From the NCBI GenBank assembly GCA_964605145.1, contig CAZSBG010000012.1:24778-88777 (forward strand): a stretch of DNA of 64,000 nucleotides. The letters run 5' to 3'. Position numbers and translations under genes: made by a program. Shown piece after piece: positions 1 through 10,200 of the stretch. Positions within the stretch are counted from its first letter, which is position 1; the number at the start of each line of letters is the position of its first letter. Source of the DNA: CAZSBG01 sp964605145. Lineage in GTDB: Bacteria; Zhuqueibacterota; Zhuqueibacteria; Thermofontimicrobiales; Thermofontimicrobiaceae. The notes under the pieces are model-generated. The model worked only from the letters and a program-made list of their open reading frames with translations. It was not told the origin of the DNA and ran no database searches.

Positions 1-1434
1 GGACAGGCGCAAACCCTGCCGGAACCGAAAATTCCCAACTGGATTTATGGAACGTTCATCACGTACAAGGGCTTCCGTTTCATGGGACAGCGGTTCATTC
101 CTGACTCGTACATGATGGCGCATCTCATCGATCCGTTTGTGCAGTTTCGCTACTTCCCCAAAGGGCTGGACATCATGGCCATTTTGGGTTCGGAACGCGC
201 GTATACGCTGGCGGATTCAGTCTATCACGAGACGCAATTTGGCGGTTATGCAGATCAAATCAAAAATTTCAAGGATGAATTTGCAAACATCGAAAGCGAG
301 CAATGGGCGCAAAATCTTTACTGGAACTGGCTTTACTGCCTGATGCCGATGCTGTACGAAAAAGGCGCCGGGTATCCCATGTTCATGCAAACCATGGCCT
401 GGGCCGATAAAGAGCTGCTCACAGCCCTGGCCTCATGGGCGGAACTCAGGCACGACACCATTCTTTACGCGAAGCAAAGCATGTCGCCGTGCGGCGTAAC
501 GCCGGGACCGCCGCGGAGTTATGTGGAGCCGAATCCGCATCTTTACGCGCGATTGGCCAGCCTCGTTCAATTTACAAAGGACGGACTTTCGTCGCGAAAC
601 TTGCTGCTAAAAGACTTCGAAACCAAACTTGATGTATTCGAAAAGCTGCTTTTCTTTTTGAAAGATATTTCACTCAAAGAATTGGAAAATATTCCGCTCA
701 CCGACACGGATTATGAGAATATTTACTGTTTCGGACGAGTCATGCAGAACCTTGTTTCCGTGCCAATAGATCCCAATAATCCATACGAAGTGGAAGCCGA
801 CGACATGGCGGTCGTGGCCGATGTGCACACCGATTCCAATTCGGATTACTGTCTCGAAGAAGGTGAGGGTTATCCGTTGGAAATTTACGTCATTGTCAAT
901 GAAGGCGGGCAAATTCGCTTGACGCGCGGCGCGATTTTTTCCTATTATGAATTCACGCAACCTATCGAAGATCGGCTGACAGACGAAAAATGGCGGGAAA
1001 TGCTGGTGAGCCAAACTCCGCCTGAAATGCCGGAATGGGCGTCTATTTTTATGGATTTAAACGAAGCCCAGCCACCGTTCAGCGAGTATTCGCCGGACAA
1101 TCTTTTTCATCACCTGTTTTTGAAGGTTGACAGGATTAACACGAATGTCGCGCCCAAAACCACACGGCTGCTTCAGAACTATCCGAATCCATTCAATCCG
1201 GCAACAACCATTCGTTACGAGTTGGATAAAACGTCGTTCGTCCGAATCGATATTTATAACATCAATGGACAGAAAATTCGCACACTGATATCAGAACTTC
1301 AATTGGCCGGCGTTTATACAGCGCAATGGGATGGCCGCGATGAATTCGGGCGAACTGTTGCCAGTGGCATTTATCTGTGCACCATGCGAGCCGGCGATTA
1401 TTCCGAAGCTAACAAAATGTTCCTGTTACGATAA
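1..1434 (+). CDS. DUF3160 family secreted protein with type IX secretion tail (5' partial)
   Basis: The reading frame is open from the first base, so the N-terminus and any signal peptide lie outside the window; 477 residues are visible. The body matches the DUF3160 family as I know it: the block beginning MGQRFIPDS, the LGSERA segment, and WAELRHDTILYAKQ near the middle are characteristic. The function of DUF3160 is unknown. The last ~85 residues form a T9SS type A / FlgD-like Ig tail, with NYPNPFNPATTIRYEL and a final GIYLCTM...KMFLLR strand, so the protein is probably exported and either cell-surface attached or released. It sits 23 bp before the serpin gene and may be cotranscribed with it. 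Family assignment is firm, biological role unknown. Confidence 0.85.
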   Translation, partial: GQAQTLPEPKIPNWIYGTFITYKGFRFMGQRFIPDSYMMAHLIDPFVQFRYFPKGLDIMAILGSERAYTLADSVYHETQFGGYADQIKNFKDEFANIESEQWAQNLYWNWLYCLMPMLYEKGAGYPMFMQTMAWADKELLTALASWAELRHDTILYAKQSMSPCGVTPGPPRSYVEPNPHLYARLASLVQFTKDGLSSRNLLLKDFETKLDVFEKLLFFLKDISLKELENIPLTDTDYENIYCFGRVMQNLVSVPIDPNNPYEVEADDMAVVADVHTDSNSDYCLEEGEGYPLEIYVIVNEGGQIRLTRGAIFSYYEFTQPIEDRLTDEKWREMLVSQTPPEMPEWASIFMDLNEAQPPFSEYSPDNLFHHLFLKVDRINTNVAPKTTRLLQNYPNPFNPATTIRYELDKTSFVRIDIYNINGQKIRTLISELQLAGVYTAQWDGRDEFGRTVASGIYLCTMRAGDYSEANKMFLLR

Positions 1435-1457
1435 ATATGAAAGGAAAGGTGAACATC

Positions 1458-2687
1458 ATGTTGAAAATAAAATCTATTCTGATGGCCTTAATGGTTCTCG
1501 TGTTGCTTCCCAATTGTTCGAAGTCGCCTACGGCGCCGGACACCACATTGCCCCGTGAATTGACGTCAGCCGAAAAGTCGATTGTCGATTCAGACAATAA
1601 ATTCGGATTGAAGCTTTTCCGGGAAATCAACACGCAAGAAGGGGAGAAGAATATTTTCATCTCGCCGCTGAGCGTTTCCATTGCGCTGGGCATGACTCTC
1701 AACGGGGCCAATGGCGACACGTACGAAGCCATGAAATCCACACTGGAATTCGCCGGGTTGACCGAGGAGCAAATCAACAAATCGTACCGCGATTTGATGG
1801 AACTGCTGTTGAATCTCGATCCGAAAGTTGTTTTTCAAATTGCCAATTCAATCTGGTACAAAAATACTTACACGTTCAAACAGACTTTCTTCGATGTGAG
1901 CAAAGAATATTTCGACGCCGAAGTGAATGGACTGAATTTCAGCGATCCGGCTTCGGTGAACATCATCAATGGCTGGGTTGAAGAAAAGACCAATGGCAAA
2001 ATAAAAGAAATCATCGACAAAATTGATCCGAACGTTGTCATGTTTTTAATCAATGCCATTTATTTCAAAGGAATCTGGACGTTCCAGTTCGAGGAAACGA
2101 ATACGTACGACGCCAACTTCACGTTGCCGGATAACACCCAGCAGAGCTGTAAAATGATGCAGCAAACCAATGATTTTAATTATTTCTCGGATGACAGGGT
2201 GGAGGCAATCGATTTGCCCTATGGCGACGGCATGTTCAGCATGGTTGTTGTGCTTCCCAAGCCGGAAGTGAATGTGGATGATTTGATCCTGGAATTGGAC
2301 CAGGATTCCTGGAATGGCTGGTTGGGGCGCTTCGAAAAACAGAACGGAACCGTGCATCTGCCGCGATTCAAACTTGAATACAAAATTTTGATGAACGATG
2401 CGTTGAAAGCCCTTGGCATGGGCATCGCATTTTCCGGCATGGCCGATTTCACCAGTATGTATGAGCCAAGCGGACTTTACATCAGTCGCGTCATTCATAA
2501 ATCGTTTGTGGAAGTGAATGAAGAAGGCACCGAAGCTGCCGCTGTAACTCTGGTTGAAATAAGAGAAACATCTGCCAATAGCGGATTCAACATGACTATA
2601 AATCGACCGTTCATTTTTGCCATTCGGGATAATCATTCCGGCAGTATAATTTTCATCGGGAAAATTGTGAATCCAAATCCACAGTGA
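1458..2687 (+). CDS. Serpin family protease inhibitor, predicted lipoprotein
   Basis: Serpins trap serine or cysteine proteases by a conformational change after cleavage of the reactive-centre loop. I chose ATG 1458 because AAAGGAAAGGTG lies just upstream; an in-frame ATG at 1437 would overlap that ribosome site. The 409-residue product opens with a hydrophobic segment ending in a plausible lipobox (LLPNC), then a Ser/Thr/Pro linker, so it is likely membrane anchored and faces outward. The serpin core is complete (NIFISPLSVSIALGM, NAIYFKGIW, HKSFVEVNEEG). The hinge EEGTEAAAVT, about residues 353-362, has the small-residue pattern of inhibitory serpins. The P1 residue cannot be fixed with confidence: the loop is about two residues longer than in alpha-1-antitrypsin, and Arg, Glu or Thr are all possible. 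Confidence 0.93.
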   Translation: MLKIKSILMALMVLVLLPNCSKSPTAPDTTLPRELTSAEKSIVDSDNKFGLKLFREINTQEGEKNIFISPLSVSIALGMTLNGANGDTYEAMKSTLEFAGLTEEQINKSYRDLMELLLNLDPKVVFQIANSIWYKNTYTFKQTFFDVSKEYFDAEVNGLNFSDPASVNIINGWVEEKTNGKIKEIIDKIDPNVVMFLINAIYFKGIWTFQFEETNTYDANFTLPDNTQQSCKMMQQTNDFNYFSDDRVEAIDLPYGDGMFSMVVVLPKPEVNVDDLILELDQDSWNGWLGRFEKQNGTVHLPRFKLEYKILMNDALKALGMGIAFSGMADFTSMYEPSGLYISRVIHKSFVEVNEEGTEAAAVTLVEIRETSANSGFNMTINRPFIFAIRDNHSGSIIFIGKIVNPNPQ

Positions 2688-2692
2688 AAAAT

Positions 2693-3187
2693 ATGAAACG
2701 AGGCCACGGAAAAGGTGGGAGAGGAATTAAGGTGAACGCCATTTCCTGGGAAGATTTAAGGCATAATTATCCGTCAGTGATTGCACACGGTGACAGCGGT
2801 TTCGTTGTTGTGTGGATGGAAAAATGGTCAACGGTTTACGGCAAAGTTTTTTCAACGGATTCCATCAACGTCTGGATTGAAGAAGAGCCGCCTTTGCCTG
2901 AAGATTTTCTACTTCATCGGAACTTTCCCAATCCGTTTCGCGAAGTGACCACCATTCCATATTCGCTTCCGGAGCGGGGGCGCTGGTACTATGTGAAAAT
3001 TCACATTTATAATTCAATGGGAGCGTTGGTTAAAACACTGCGCCGCGAATACCAAACCGGCGGCAGTTATTCAGTTGAATGGGATGGAAGATATTCATAC
3101 GGTGCTTTCGTCGCTAACGGCGTTTATTTCTGCCAGTTTAATGTGAGCGGCGCTGTGAAGACCTCCAAATTGATTTTTGTGCGCTAA
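2693..3187 (+). pseudogene. 5'-truncated remnant of a T9SS-tailed secreted protein
   Basis: About 165 codons remain. The first 45 residues resemble the end of a repeat of the type YPSVxxxxDGGFVVVW, and the rest is a complete T9SS type A tail (FPNPFREVTTIPYSLP to KTSKLIFVR). No signal peptide precedes it, which a T9SS substrate needs, so the sequence looks like the C-terminal stump of a larger gene. Alternative starts are GTG 2684, which overlaps the serpin stop, and GTG 2732, which has GGGAGAGGA before it. It could still be translated as a fragment. The stump follows the serpin without a clear promoter. Confidence 0.5.
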
Positions 3188-3221
3188 TTCCAATTACTGC
3201 GAATTGAAAGGGTTAACAAAT

Positions 3222-3506
3222 ATGAGACAGCAGCGTATATCTGTAGCAATAATTTATGTAATGATCTTGTTGGGAGCACCTGTGGAAGACGCGTCGTGCC
3301 AATACTGGAGCGAGGGTGTGCTTGAAAAATCGTTCGAGCATACGGATTTCTTTTTTGTTCCGAATAACATCAATCCCTTTGGCATTGGAAATTTTGCCAA
3401 ACTATTCAATGTTCTGTTTCTTGTTAATCCCAAATTTAAAGACAGTTATAACGGTCCAGAATTAAGTGATTTTCAATGGTGGATTGGACTGAATTTGTTT
3501 CCCTAA
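3222..3506 (+). CDS. Small exported protein of unknown function, possibly a truncated N-terminus
   Basis: ATG 3222 is preceded by AAAGGG at a normal distance. The 94-residue product has a signal peptide (basic start, hydrophobic run, probable cleavage after DASCQ). The mature part, YWSEGVLEKSFEHTDFFF followed by NPFGIGNF, resembles the start of longer exported proteins that I associate with this bacterial group, but I cannot name a family. The ORF ends abruptly at an ordinary stop, and the product lacks any further domain, so it may be the surviving N-terminal part of a decayed gene. It lies between a truncated T9SS protein and an Asp-box protein, in a region that appears to be losing genes. 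No function is proposed. Confidence 0.5.
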   Translation: MRQQRISVAIIYVMILLGAPVEDASCQYWSEGVLEKSFEHTDFFFVPNNINPFGIGNFAKLFNVLFLVNPKFKDSYNGPELSDFQWWIGLNLFP

Positions 3507-3536
3507 AAAAAACAGTCATCAATCGGGAGGTCTCCG

Positions 3537-5414
3537 ATGAAAAAAATTGCAATTGTTTTCATCCTAATTATGGTGTTGACAACAAACGTGAACGCCAATA
3601 TCGATCCAGTTAAATTTCTCGTATCGCGAATGGATTATTCAACCTACGATTTAAAACACCTTTATTATTTTGAGCAGCCGTATCAGGCAATTTTTCCGGC
3701 AGATGAGGAATCCATTCATCATGATATGTTTGTGCACATTGTACCAGCCGGCGATTTTGGCGAGACAACAATCCGTTGCCGGACAACAGGAGAAGTTGTT
3801 TATTACGCGAAAACCATCTGGATGGGCACGGGCCAGCACATTTTCCCGCCTTCCGAATATGAGATTTTCGAAACTGATTCAACTGAAAATCGCAACCTTC
3901 AGTTTGTCGATTTTGACACCAGTTTTTTCTTCGTCGAAACGGATTGGCTGCGGGCCGATTCTGCCTGGCGAATGGCCATGGAATTGGCTCCGTTATCAAA
4001 GTTCAATGATGAGCATTTTGGGGTGCTGGCATATCTTCATTACTTCTCGCTTGGAGTCGCTGATCCTGCGACAGCGGAATGGATTATTATCTTTTATACA
4101 ATTCCGGATGAAATCCCGGAAGGCAATTGGAAAAAGGTTAGCCAGGGTTTCCCTGATCAGTATATTCATGATGTGCATGCACATTTTGCTTTTACTGATA
4201 CGGTTTACGCTGCAACACGTGGCGGCGCTTTCAAATCGTCCGATGGGGGAGAGGCCTGGCAGAGAATAGAGATTGGGACGGAGCAGAATTTAAATGTAAC
4301 CGCTTTGGCTGGTGCCCCCAATCCGTGGGTCGATTGTCTCTGTGAAGTCATTTACCTGGGCACAGAAGAATACACAATGATTCCGGAAGATCGCAAGGGA
4401 CGCGTTGTCCGAAGCTGGATCGATGGGGAAGAATGGGAGGACACAAAGTTCCCGGATAAGGCTGTCACTGCCGTTGGATTGAATCATGCGAACCCGAAAA
4501 CAGCATACGCATCGAGCTACAATCCATTTTATTATCAGTGGGGATTGTTTAAGCTGAGCAGTGATACAGCATGGACAAAAATACTGCCTGAGCCCGCAGA
4601 CAGCCGGCTCATCAGAGTAAATTGCATCGAGGTGAATCCAAAGGACACCAATGCAGTCTATGTTGGCAGCGACCATGGCCTTTTTTTTAGTACTGATGGA
4701 GGAATGTCCTGGACCGAAACACTGAATTATTTTACCATTTCTGCCATTGATTTTTACGAAGACCTGATACTTGTTTCAACCTTTGGCCAGACGCGTTCCG
4801 ATGGCATTTACGCCAGCGAAGACAATGGGAAATCCTGGCGCGTGTGGTGTTACTGGATTCATTGTTCGGATTTTATCGTCACCTATCCATTTAATGGAGA
4901 GCCTCCTTATTTTTACTTGGCGGATTCAGCACGAGGCGTTTTTGGAACGCGGGCGCCAGGGTACAACTGGCGGAAATTCAATGAGGAAACGACATTGAAA
5001 AATGTGACCTGTCTCAGCGCAAGTCCGGCAAAACCAACCGTGCTGTACGCAGGCACAGAAGATGGATTATTCAAATACACGGAGATATCGACAGGCATTC
5101 CCGAATTTTTAAACGAAAGAAAGCTGGCCCAAACGCACTCATTGATTCGCAACTATCCCAATCCATTTAACAGCGAGACGAGGATCGATTATTCGGTTCT
5201 GTCGGGAGAAGCGCATGTAACCTTGAAAATCTTCAATTCTGTGGGTCAGCAAGTGGCTGTTCTTGTGGATGAATTGAAAGGGATGGGCGATTACAGTGTC
5301 ATTTGGCATGGCAGAAATTCTTCGGGGAAGAAATTGGCCAGCGGTATCTATTTAATTTCTTTTGAAATTAGAGGCCTGGGCAGAGAAGTTATAAAAGCGG
5401 TGCTTTTGCAATAG
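3537..5414 (+). CDS. Secreted Asp-box (BNR/VPS10-like) beta-propeller protein with T9SS tail
   Basis: The start is preceded by GGGAGG six bases upstream. The 625-residue product has a clear signal peptide (MKKIAIVFILIMVLTTNVNA), an unassigned N-terminal domain to about residue 200, then a propeller region with Asp-box motifs SSDGGEAW, STDGGMSW and SEDNGKSW, each followed by a beta strand, as in sortilin/sialidase-like propellers. No sialidase catalytic residues can be picked out, so it is more likely a binding or structural propeller than an enzyme. The last ~85 residues are a T9SS type A tail (NYPNPFNSETRIDYSV, SGIYLISF). It is probably displayed on or released from the outer membrane. Confidence 0.8.
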   Translation: MKKIAIVFILIMVLTTNVNANIDPVKFLVSRMDYSTYDLKHLYYFEQPYQAIFPADEESIHHDMFVHIVPAGDFGETTIRCRTTGEVVYYAKTIWMGTGQHIFPPSEYEIFETDSTENRNLQFVDFDTSFFFVETDWLRADSAWRMAMELAPLSKFNDEHFGVLAYLHYFSLGVADPATAEWIIIFYTIPDEIPEGNWKKVSQGFPDQYIHDVHAHFAFTDTVYAATRGGAFKSSDGGEAWQRIEIGTEQNLNVTALAGAPNPWVDCLCEVIYLGTEEYTMIPEDRKGRVVRSWIDGEEWEDTKFPDKAVTAVGLNHANPKTAYASSYNPFYYQWGLFKLSSDTAWTKILPEPADSRLIRVNCIEVNPKDTNAVYVGSDHGLFFSTDGGMSWTETLNYFTISAIDFYEDLILVSTFGQTRSDGIYASEDNGKSWRVWCYWIHCSDFIVTYPFNGEPPYFYLADSARGVFGTRAPGYNWRKFNEETTLKNVTCLSASPAKPTVLYAGTEDGLFKYTEISTGIPEFLNERKLAQTHSLIRNYPNPFNSETRIDYSVLSGEAHVTLKIFNSVGQQVAVLVDELKGMGDYSVIWHGRNSSGKKLASGIYLISFEIRGLGREVIKAVLLQ

Positions 5415-5644
5415 TTGGATGATTCATATTACTTTGTTAGGTTGCACATAATTCTACATACATGATATTATATTTCACAAAAAAACTACATATTTTCTTT
5501 CATGTAAAAAGAAACATTTTTCCCTTGATTTTAACTTCTTTTTTTAACATATTTCTGCACGTATGCAATTTAAATCCCGCCTTTATTTATCATGCAAGAC
5601 CAGTATTGGCGAAGGAATTTTCATTTGAAAAAAAATAATCAAAT

Positions 5645-6169
5645 ATGAAACCTGAAGAAGTCGGGCTGGTAAAACTATTCACCGGCGTTTTATATACCGA
5701 TGAAAAATTGCTGCAACGGACAAAAGCAGCGCTTGAAGAGTATTATGGTTCAATCGATTTTGAGAGTGATACATTCGAATTCACTATTTCTGAATATTAT
5801 CGCCCAGAAATGGGGTGGCCCATTTTTCGTCTTTTCTGGACGTTCGATCCGTTGATCAATCCGAAACAAATTGCAAAAATTAAAATTGAATGCAATGATA
5901 TTGAAAATGCCCTGGCCGTTCGTGGCAAACGAAAAATCAATCTTGATCCCGGCTACATGGATTACGACAAAATCGTTTTGGCTTCAGCAAAATACAACGG
6001 GCAGAAAGTGTATCTGGATTACGGCATTTATGCAGATCTCACCCTTCGCTATGAAAAAGGAGATTTTTATCCTTATCCGTGGAGTTTCCCTGATTTTAAG
6101 GGCGGCGATTACAATAAAACATTTTTGCGCATACGCGAAATATTTAAGGTGCAACGAAAACAGCGATGA
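5645..6169 (+). CDS. DUF4416 family protein
   Basis: The 174-residue cytoplasmic protein has the DUF4416 layout: an N-terminal KLFTGVLYTDEKLL block, then YYRPEMGWPIFRLFWTF, a central RKINLDPGY motif and a C-terminal YPYPWSFPDFK segment. The family has no established reaction. Its stop overlaps the start of the pyruvate-kinase-like gene by four bases (ATGA), so the two are very probably translationally coupled and may work together. The 230 bp upstream is strongly AT-rich and presumably carries the promoter; I could not pick a convincing box. No Shine-Dalgarno sequence is obvious before ATG 5645. Confidence 0.82.
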   Translation: MKPEEVGLVKLFTGVLYTDEKLLQRTKAALEEYYGSIDFESDTFEFTISEYYRPEMGWPIFRLFWTFDPLINPKQIAKIKIECNDIENALAVRGKRKINLDPGYMDYDKIVLASAKYNGQKVYLDYGIYADLTLRYEKGDFYPYPWSFPDFKGGDYNKTFLRIREIFKVQRKQR

Positions 6170-7155
6170 GTTACAAACAACAAAATTACCAAATCATTGC
6201 CACACTCGGTCCCGCGGTGAAAAATTGCGTGCGGCAGCTCATTGAAAACGGTGTCACCGGTTTCCGATTGAATTGCTCGCATCTCACGCTGGAAGCGATT
6301 TCCCGCTGGTTGATTGAGCTGGAGCAGGCGTTCCGACTGCGCGGCGATGCCATGCCGGTCTGGCTGGATTTGCAGGGATCGAAAATGCGGATTGGCAAGC
6401 TGGCAAAAGTGCTCATACTGGAGCGGGGCAAGAGATTGACATTCAAGAATAGTTACAGCCAGGTTTCCGATGAAATTCCATTGCCTCACGCCGAACTATT
6501 TCGAAGAATTCAGCCAGGCGATGAGATTCTATTGGATGACGGCAAAATAGAACTGAGGGTGGAAAAATCCTTCAATGGCTATTTCAGCGCAGAGGTGATT
6601 AATTTTGGCGAGCTAAGTTCTTACAAAGGCGTGGTGGTTCGGAATAAAAATCAGGACATTGCCCGACCTTCGCTGCGGGATGTGTCGTTCATTGAAGAAA
6701 CCCGCCATTTAAAATTTGTCGGTTATGCCATCTCCTATATTCAATCGGAGAAAGAGATGGAGCGATTTCGCGAAATCACTGGCGACCGTCCTCTTGTGGC
6801 TAAAATTGAGCGACAAAAAGCATTCGACCATTTGAGAAATATTGCCCGCGTATCCGACATGCTCTGGCTATGCCGAGGTGATTTGGGCGTGGATGGAACA
6901 ATTTATGAGCTTTTTCATTACGAAAAGAAGTTTATCCGAAATATGGCCTTGATGAAGACACCAGCGCTCATCGCCGGACAGGTGCTGGAAAATATGGTGT
7001 CCCAATCGTATCCGTCCCGGTCAGAAATTGCACACCTGGGCTACCTGATCGAAAACGGTTTCATCGGTCTTGTCCTTTCCGACGAGACCGCCATTGGAAA
7101 ATATCCCTTGCAGGCTGTGGAGTTTTGCAAGAATTATTTTGAGTATGCGCATTAG
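6166..7155 (+). CDS. Pyruvate-kinase-like protein, barrel and B domain only, K+-independent signature
   Basis: At 329 residues it lacks the roughly 130-residue C-terminal regulatory domain of usual pyruvate kinases. Visible landmarks are TLGPA, the substrate motif R34-L-N36-C-S38-H39, a B-domain segment LLDDGKI, K213-I-E215 (the Lys and Glu of the KIEN motif), RGDLGV at 237-242, and SDETAIGKYP near the end. The stretch D68-L-Q-G-S-K-M-R-I76 has Leu, Gln, Lys and Ile where K+-dependent enzymes have Thr, Lys, Glu and Thr, which is the known K+-independent pattern. The conserved Thr of the ATQM motif is Gly271 here, so activity is uncertain. Coupled to the DUF4416 gene by a 4-bp overlap. It could be a standard-activity minimal kinase or a diverged paralogue with another role. 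Confidence 0.8.
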   Translation: MSYKQQNYQIIATLGPAVKNCVRQLIENGVTGFRLNCSHLTLEAISRWLIELEQAFRLRGDAMPVWLDLQGSKMRIGKLAKVLILERGKRLTFKNSYSQVSDEIPLPHAELFRRIQPGDEILLDDGKIELRVEKSFNGYFSAEVINFGELSSYKGVVVRNKNQDIARPSLRDVSFIEETRHLKFVGYAISYIQSEKEMERFREITGDRPLVAKIERQKAFDHLRNIARVSDMLWLCRGDLGVDGTIYELFHYEKKFIRNMALMKTPALIAGQVLENMVSQSYPSRSEIAHLGYLIENGFIGLVLSDETAIGKYPLQAVEFCKNYFEYAH

Positions 7156-7179
7156 TCAATTCCAAAATTATCTACCAAA

Positions 7180-7217
7180 AAAAAAGGCATAGACCGCAAA
7201 AATCTATGCCTTTTTTT
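7180..7217. terminator. Bidirectional Rho-independent terminator
   Basis: AAAAAAGGCATAGA (7180-7193) pairs with TCTATGCCTTTTTT (7203-7216), loop of nine bases, with A and T runs on opposite sides. It lies between the convergent pyruvate-kinase-like gene and the 1275-residue repeat protein, so it can stop transcription from both strands. Confidence 0.88.
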
Positions 7218-7235
7218 GATTCTATTAAATAAATG

Positions 7236-10200
7236 TTATCGAATATACAGCATCTTTCTCACTTCGGAGTATTCCTCAGTTTCCAGTTGAAAGATATACA
7301 CACCGCTGGTCACCTGTTTTCCCTGCTGATCGATGGCATGCCATATTTTAGTGTACCTGCCTGCAGAAAGTTCTCCATCGAACAGCGTATTAATCAATTG
7401 ACCGAGGCTATTGTAAATGGATAATCTCACGTGACAATTCTTCGGAATCTGAAACGTGATTCGCGTCTCAGGATTGAACGGATTTGGGAAGTTGGGCAGC
7501 AGCGCGTATTCATTCGGATTCTGTCCATCGAGGCTTGCTACGCTTGAAGTGCCCACGCTGAACACCCCCACATTGCTGCACTGAGTGAATCGCCCGGTTG
7601 GGTCCTGGGCAATAACCCGCCAGTAATAAGTGCCATTGGCCAGACTATTTGGTCTGAACACAAATACTGAATCCGTTAAATTATTATATTGATCCATAAC
7701 ATGGTTGAACAGCACGTCCTGGCTCAGACTCCACTGGTAAGTCGCAGTTTCGCCCGGATCCGGGTCATTGGATTTTCCCCACATGAATTGTATGGAATCC
7801 GGATTTTCCGGAAATAGAAGTCCAATGGGAGATATTAAATTGAAAGGTTGTGGACTATCCGGCGACGACTGGACAATCATATTCACATTTTTAAAATCCG
7901 CGCCGCCTTTGTCATCGATAACCTGAAAAATGGTGCTTTCAGTGCCGAACCAGTTCGGATCAGCATAAAGCATTAAATCGTTTGTTGCCTGTTCAATATA
8001 ATAATGAACATATATCATATTGGTGAACTGGAACTGAAGGCTTTCAAGCGGGCTGTCTATATCTTCCACCATGGACAATAATTCCGAACGGCGAACGCGC
8101 AGCGTCTCATCTTCCGCGAAATAAAAATCGGAAATGGTTTTAAACTGCGGCGGATCGTTGATGGGAATTACTTTGAAAATGGTAATACAGCTATCCTTTT
8201 TCCCGCCCGGATCGGTAGCGATAAATGTTACGATTTCAGTGCCCGCCCATTCTGAGTCTGGCACAGCAATGGTCAGAATTCGGTGATTGTTCTGAAATAA
8301 AAGCGATTCATTGCCCCGCCATGACCAGTTGATCTCAGAATCATCATTATTCGGATCATTGACATGATAATCCAGATAAATGGCGCTGAACGTACCATTT
8401 TCATTGATGGTCTGGTCCGGGATTTGAACAACCACCGGCGGTTCATTGAAATCACCCACTGTAAATGTGGCAGAGGTTTCATCTGTGCCGCCAAGCGGAT
8501 CGGTTGCGGTGAATGTTATTATCTCGCTGCCAGACCAGGTGTCGTACGGTACGGTTATCGTTGCCACTTTTGTGGAATTGTTAATGTCAACGTTTAATTG
8601 AGTTGCATTATGCGACCAGGTGATTTCACTGTCACTGTGATCGACGTCGCTGACATAATCATTCAGGGAAATTGGTTCAAAGGGACTGCCCTGATTAATT
8701 GTCTGATTGGGAATCTGGGTGACGACCGGCGCATCGTTCACCGATGTTACTGTGAATACCGCGCTTTTGCTGTCGAATTTCCCGCCCGGATCGGTGGCTT
8801 TGAATGTAATGGCTTCACTGCCGAACCAGTCCGCATTTGGCGTTTGAATGGTCGCGACACGATTGGTGATGGTAACGATGAGCTGGGATTGCCCGGTTGC
8901 CGTCCAGGTGATCTCACTGTCCGAATTGTCCGGGTCGGTGACATAATCATCCAGATTGATGGAGTTGAACGAACCACCTTCCAGGATGGTTTGGTCCGGA
9001 ATCTGACTAACTACCGGTTCATCGTTCACCGCTAAAACGGTAAATGTGGTTTGACAGTTATCAGATAGACCGCCCGGGTCGGTAGCAGTAAATGTCAGGG
9101 TTTCACTTCCATTCCATTCAGAATCTTTCGGTGTTATTGTTGCCACCCGATTAGTAATGGTAACCTGCAAGTTGTTATCTCCGCTAACAGACCAGCTTAT
9201 CTGATCGTCCGGATTATCCGGATCGGCCACATAATTATCCAGCGGAATGGTGGTGAAGCTTGCGCCTTCATTGATGGTCTGGCCCGGAATTTGTGTCACT
9301 ACCGGTGGCTCATTGGAAATGGCAACATTGGCGTCATCCGTGTCTTCGCCGCCATCACCGTCTATGACTTTCAGCGTGACCACATGGGTGCCGCCTGTGG
9401 AGAATGTCACCTGGGGCGATTGGCCTTGAGTTTCGAAAATGCCATCATTATCCAGGTCCCAACTGTAAATCGGCGTATCATTGCCGGGATCAGTGGAACT
9501 GCCATTCAATTGAATCAACACATTTTTTTCTCCGGAATATGGACCACCTGCCTCTGCTGTTGGCGCTACATTGGAAACAATCACTGTCTGGGTTGTAGTC
9601 GATGATTCATACTCATTGTCAGTGACGCGCAATTTTACCTGTCCGTTGAAATCATCAAAATACGTGTAATTGATGGTGGGATTGGTTGTGGTTTGGTCAT
9701 ACGTTCCATCATTCTGGAAGTCCCATTCATACTGCATAATGGAACCATCCGGATCGTATGAACCTGATGCATCAAATGTAATCGATGTCCCCTCATTGGT
9801 TTGATAAGGACCTCCAGCATCTGCAACTGGCAATTCATTGACGGATAATTTCAAATAACGGAGTTTAACCCCGGTTGGACTGGGATAAAGAACATAAAAA
9901 TTGCTTTTATAGGCTCGAATCAGATGTTTGTTCCGTCCATCCGCACCAACGCTTTCAGGCGCTAATTCGAAGGGTTCTCCGAAAGTCTGCCCTCCATCAT
10001 CGGAGCGTCGCACCCAGAGTCGTTCGCCAAATCCCTCAGCATAGGCAACCATAACGATGCTTCCATCCGAGCTCGCGGCGACAGAGCCCATACCTTGCGG
10101 TGAGTGAGTGCGGTGTGGGATTTCACCCTGATCAGTCACTTTGATGTCGAACATGTGGTTGTTGCCTTCGAATCGGGTATAACGTACTGATGGTTCATTA

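Noticed and set aside
2046..2636. 196-codon open frame antisense to the serpin gene
   Set aside because: It is a shadow of the serpin coding sequence; no ribosome site and no recognisable domain.
3670..4269. 199-codon open frame on the plus strand inside the Asp-box protein gene
   Set aside because: Out of frame with a clear exported protein having signal peptide and T9SS tail; the product is a low-quality basic and hydrophobic mix.
5458..5545. Weak hairpin TTTCTTT/AAAGAAA as a terminator after the Asp-box protein
   Set aside because: The stem is A-T only and not followed by a clean T run.
8150..9320. Regular repeats that could suggest a CRISPR array
   Set aside because: The period is about 290 bp, the copies are diverged and in frame, and they encode cadherin-like domains.
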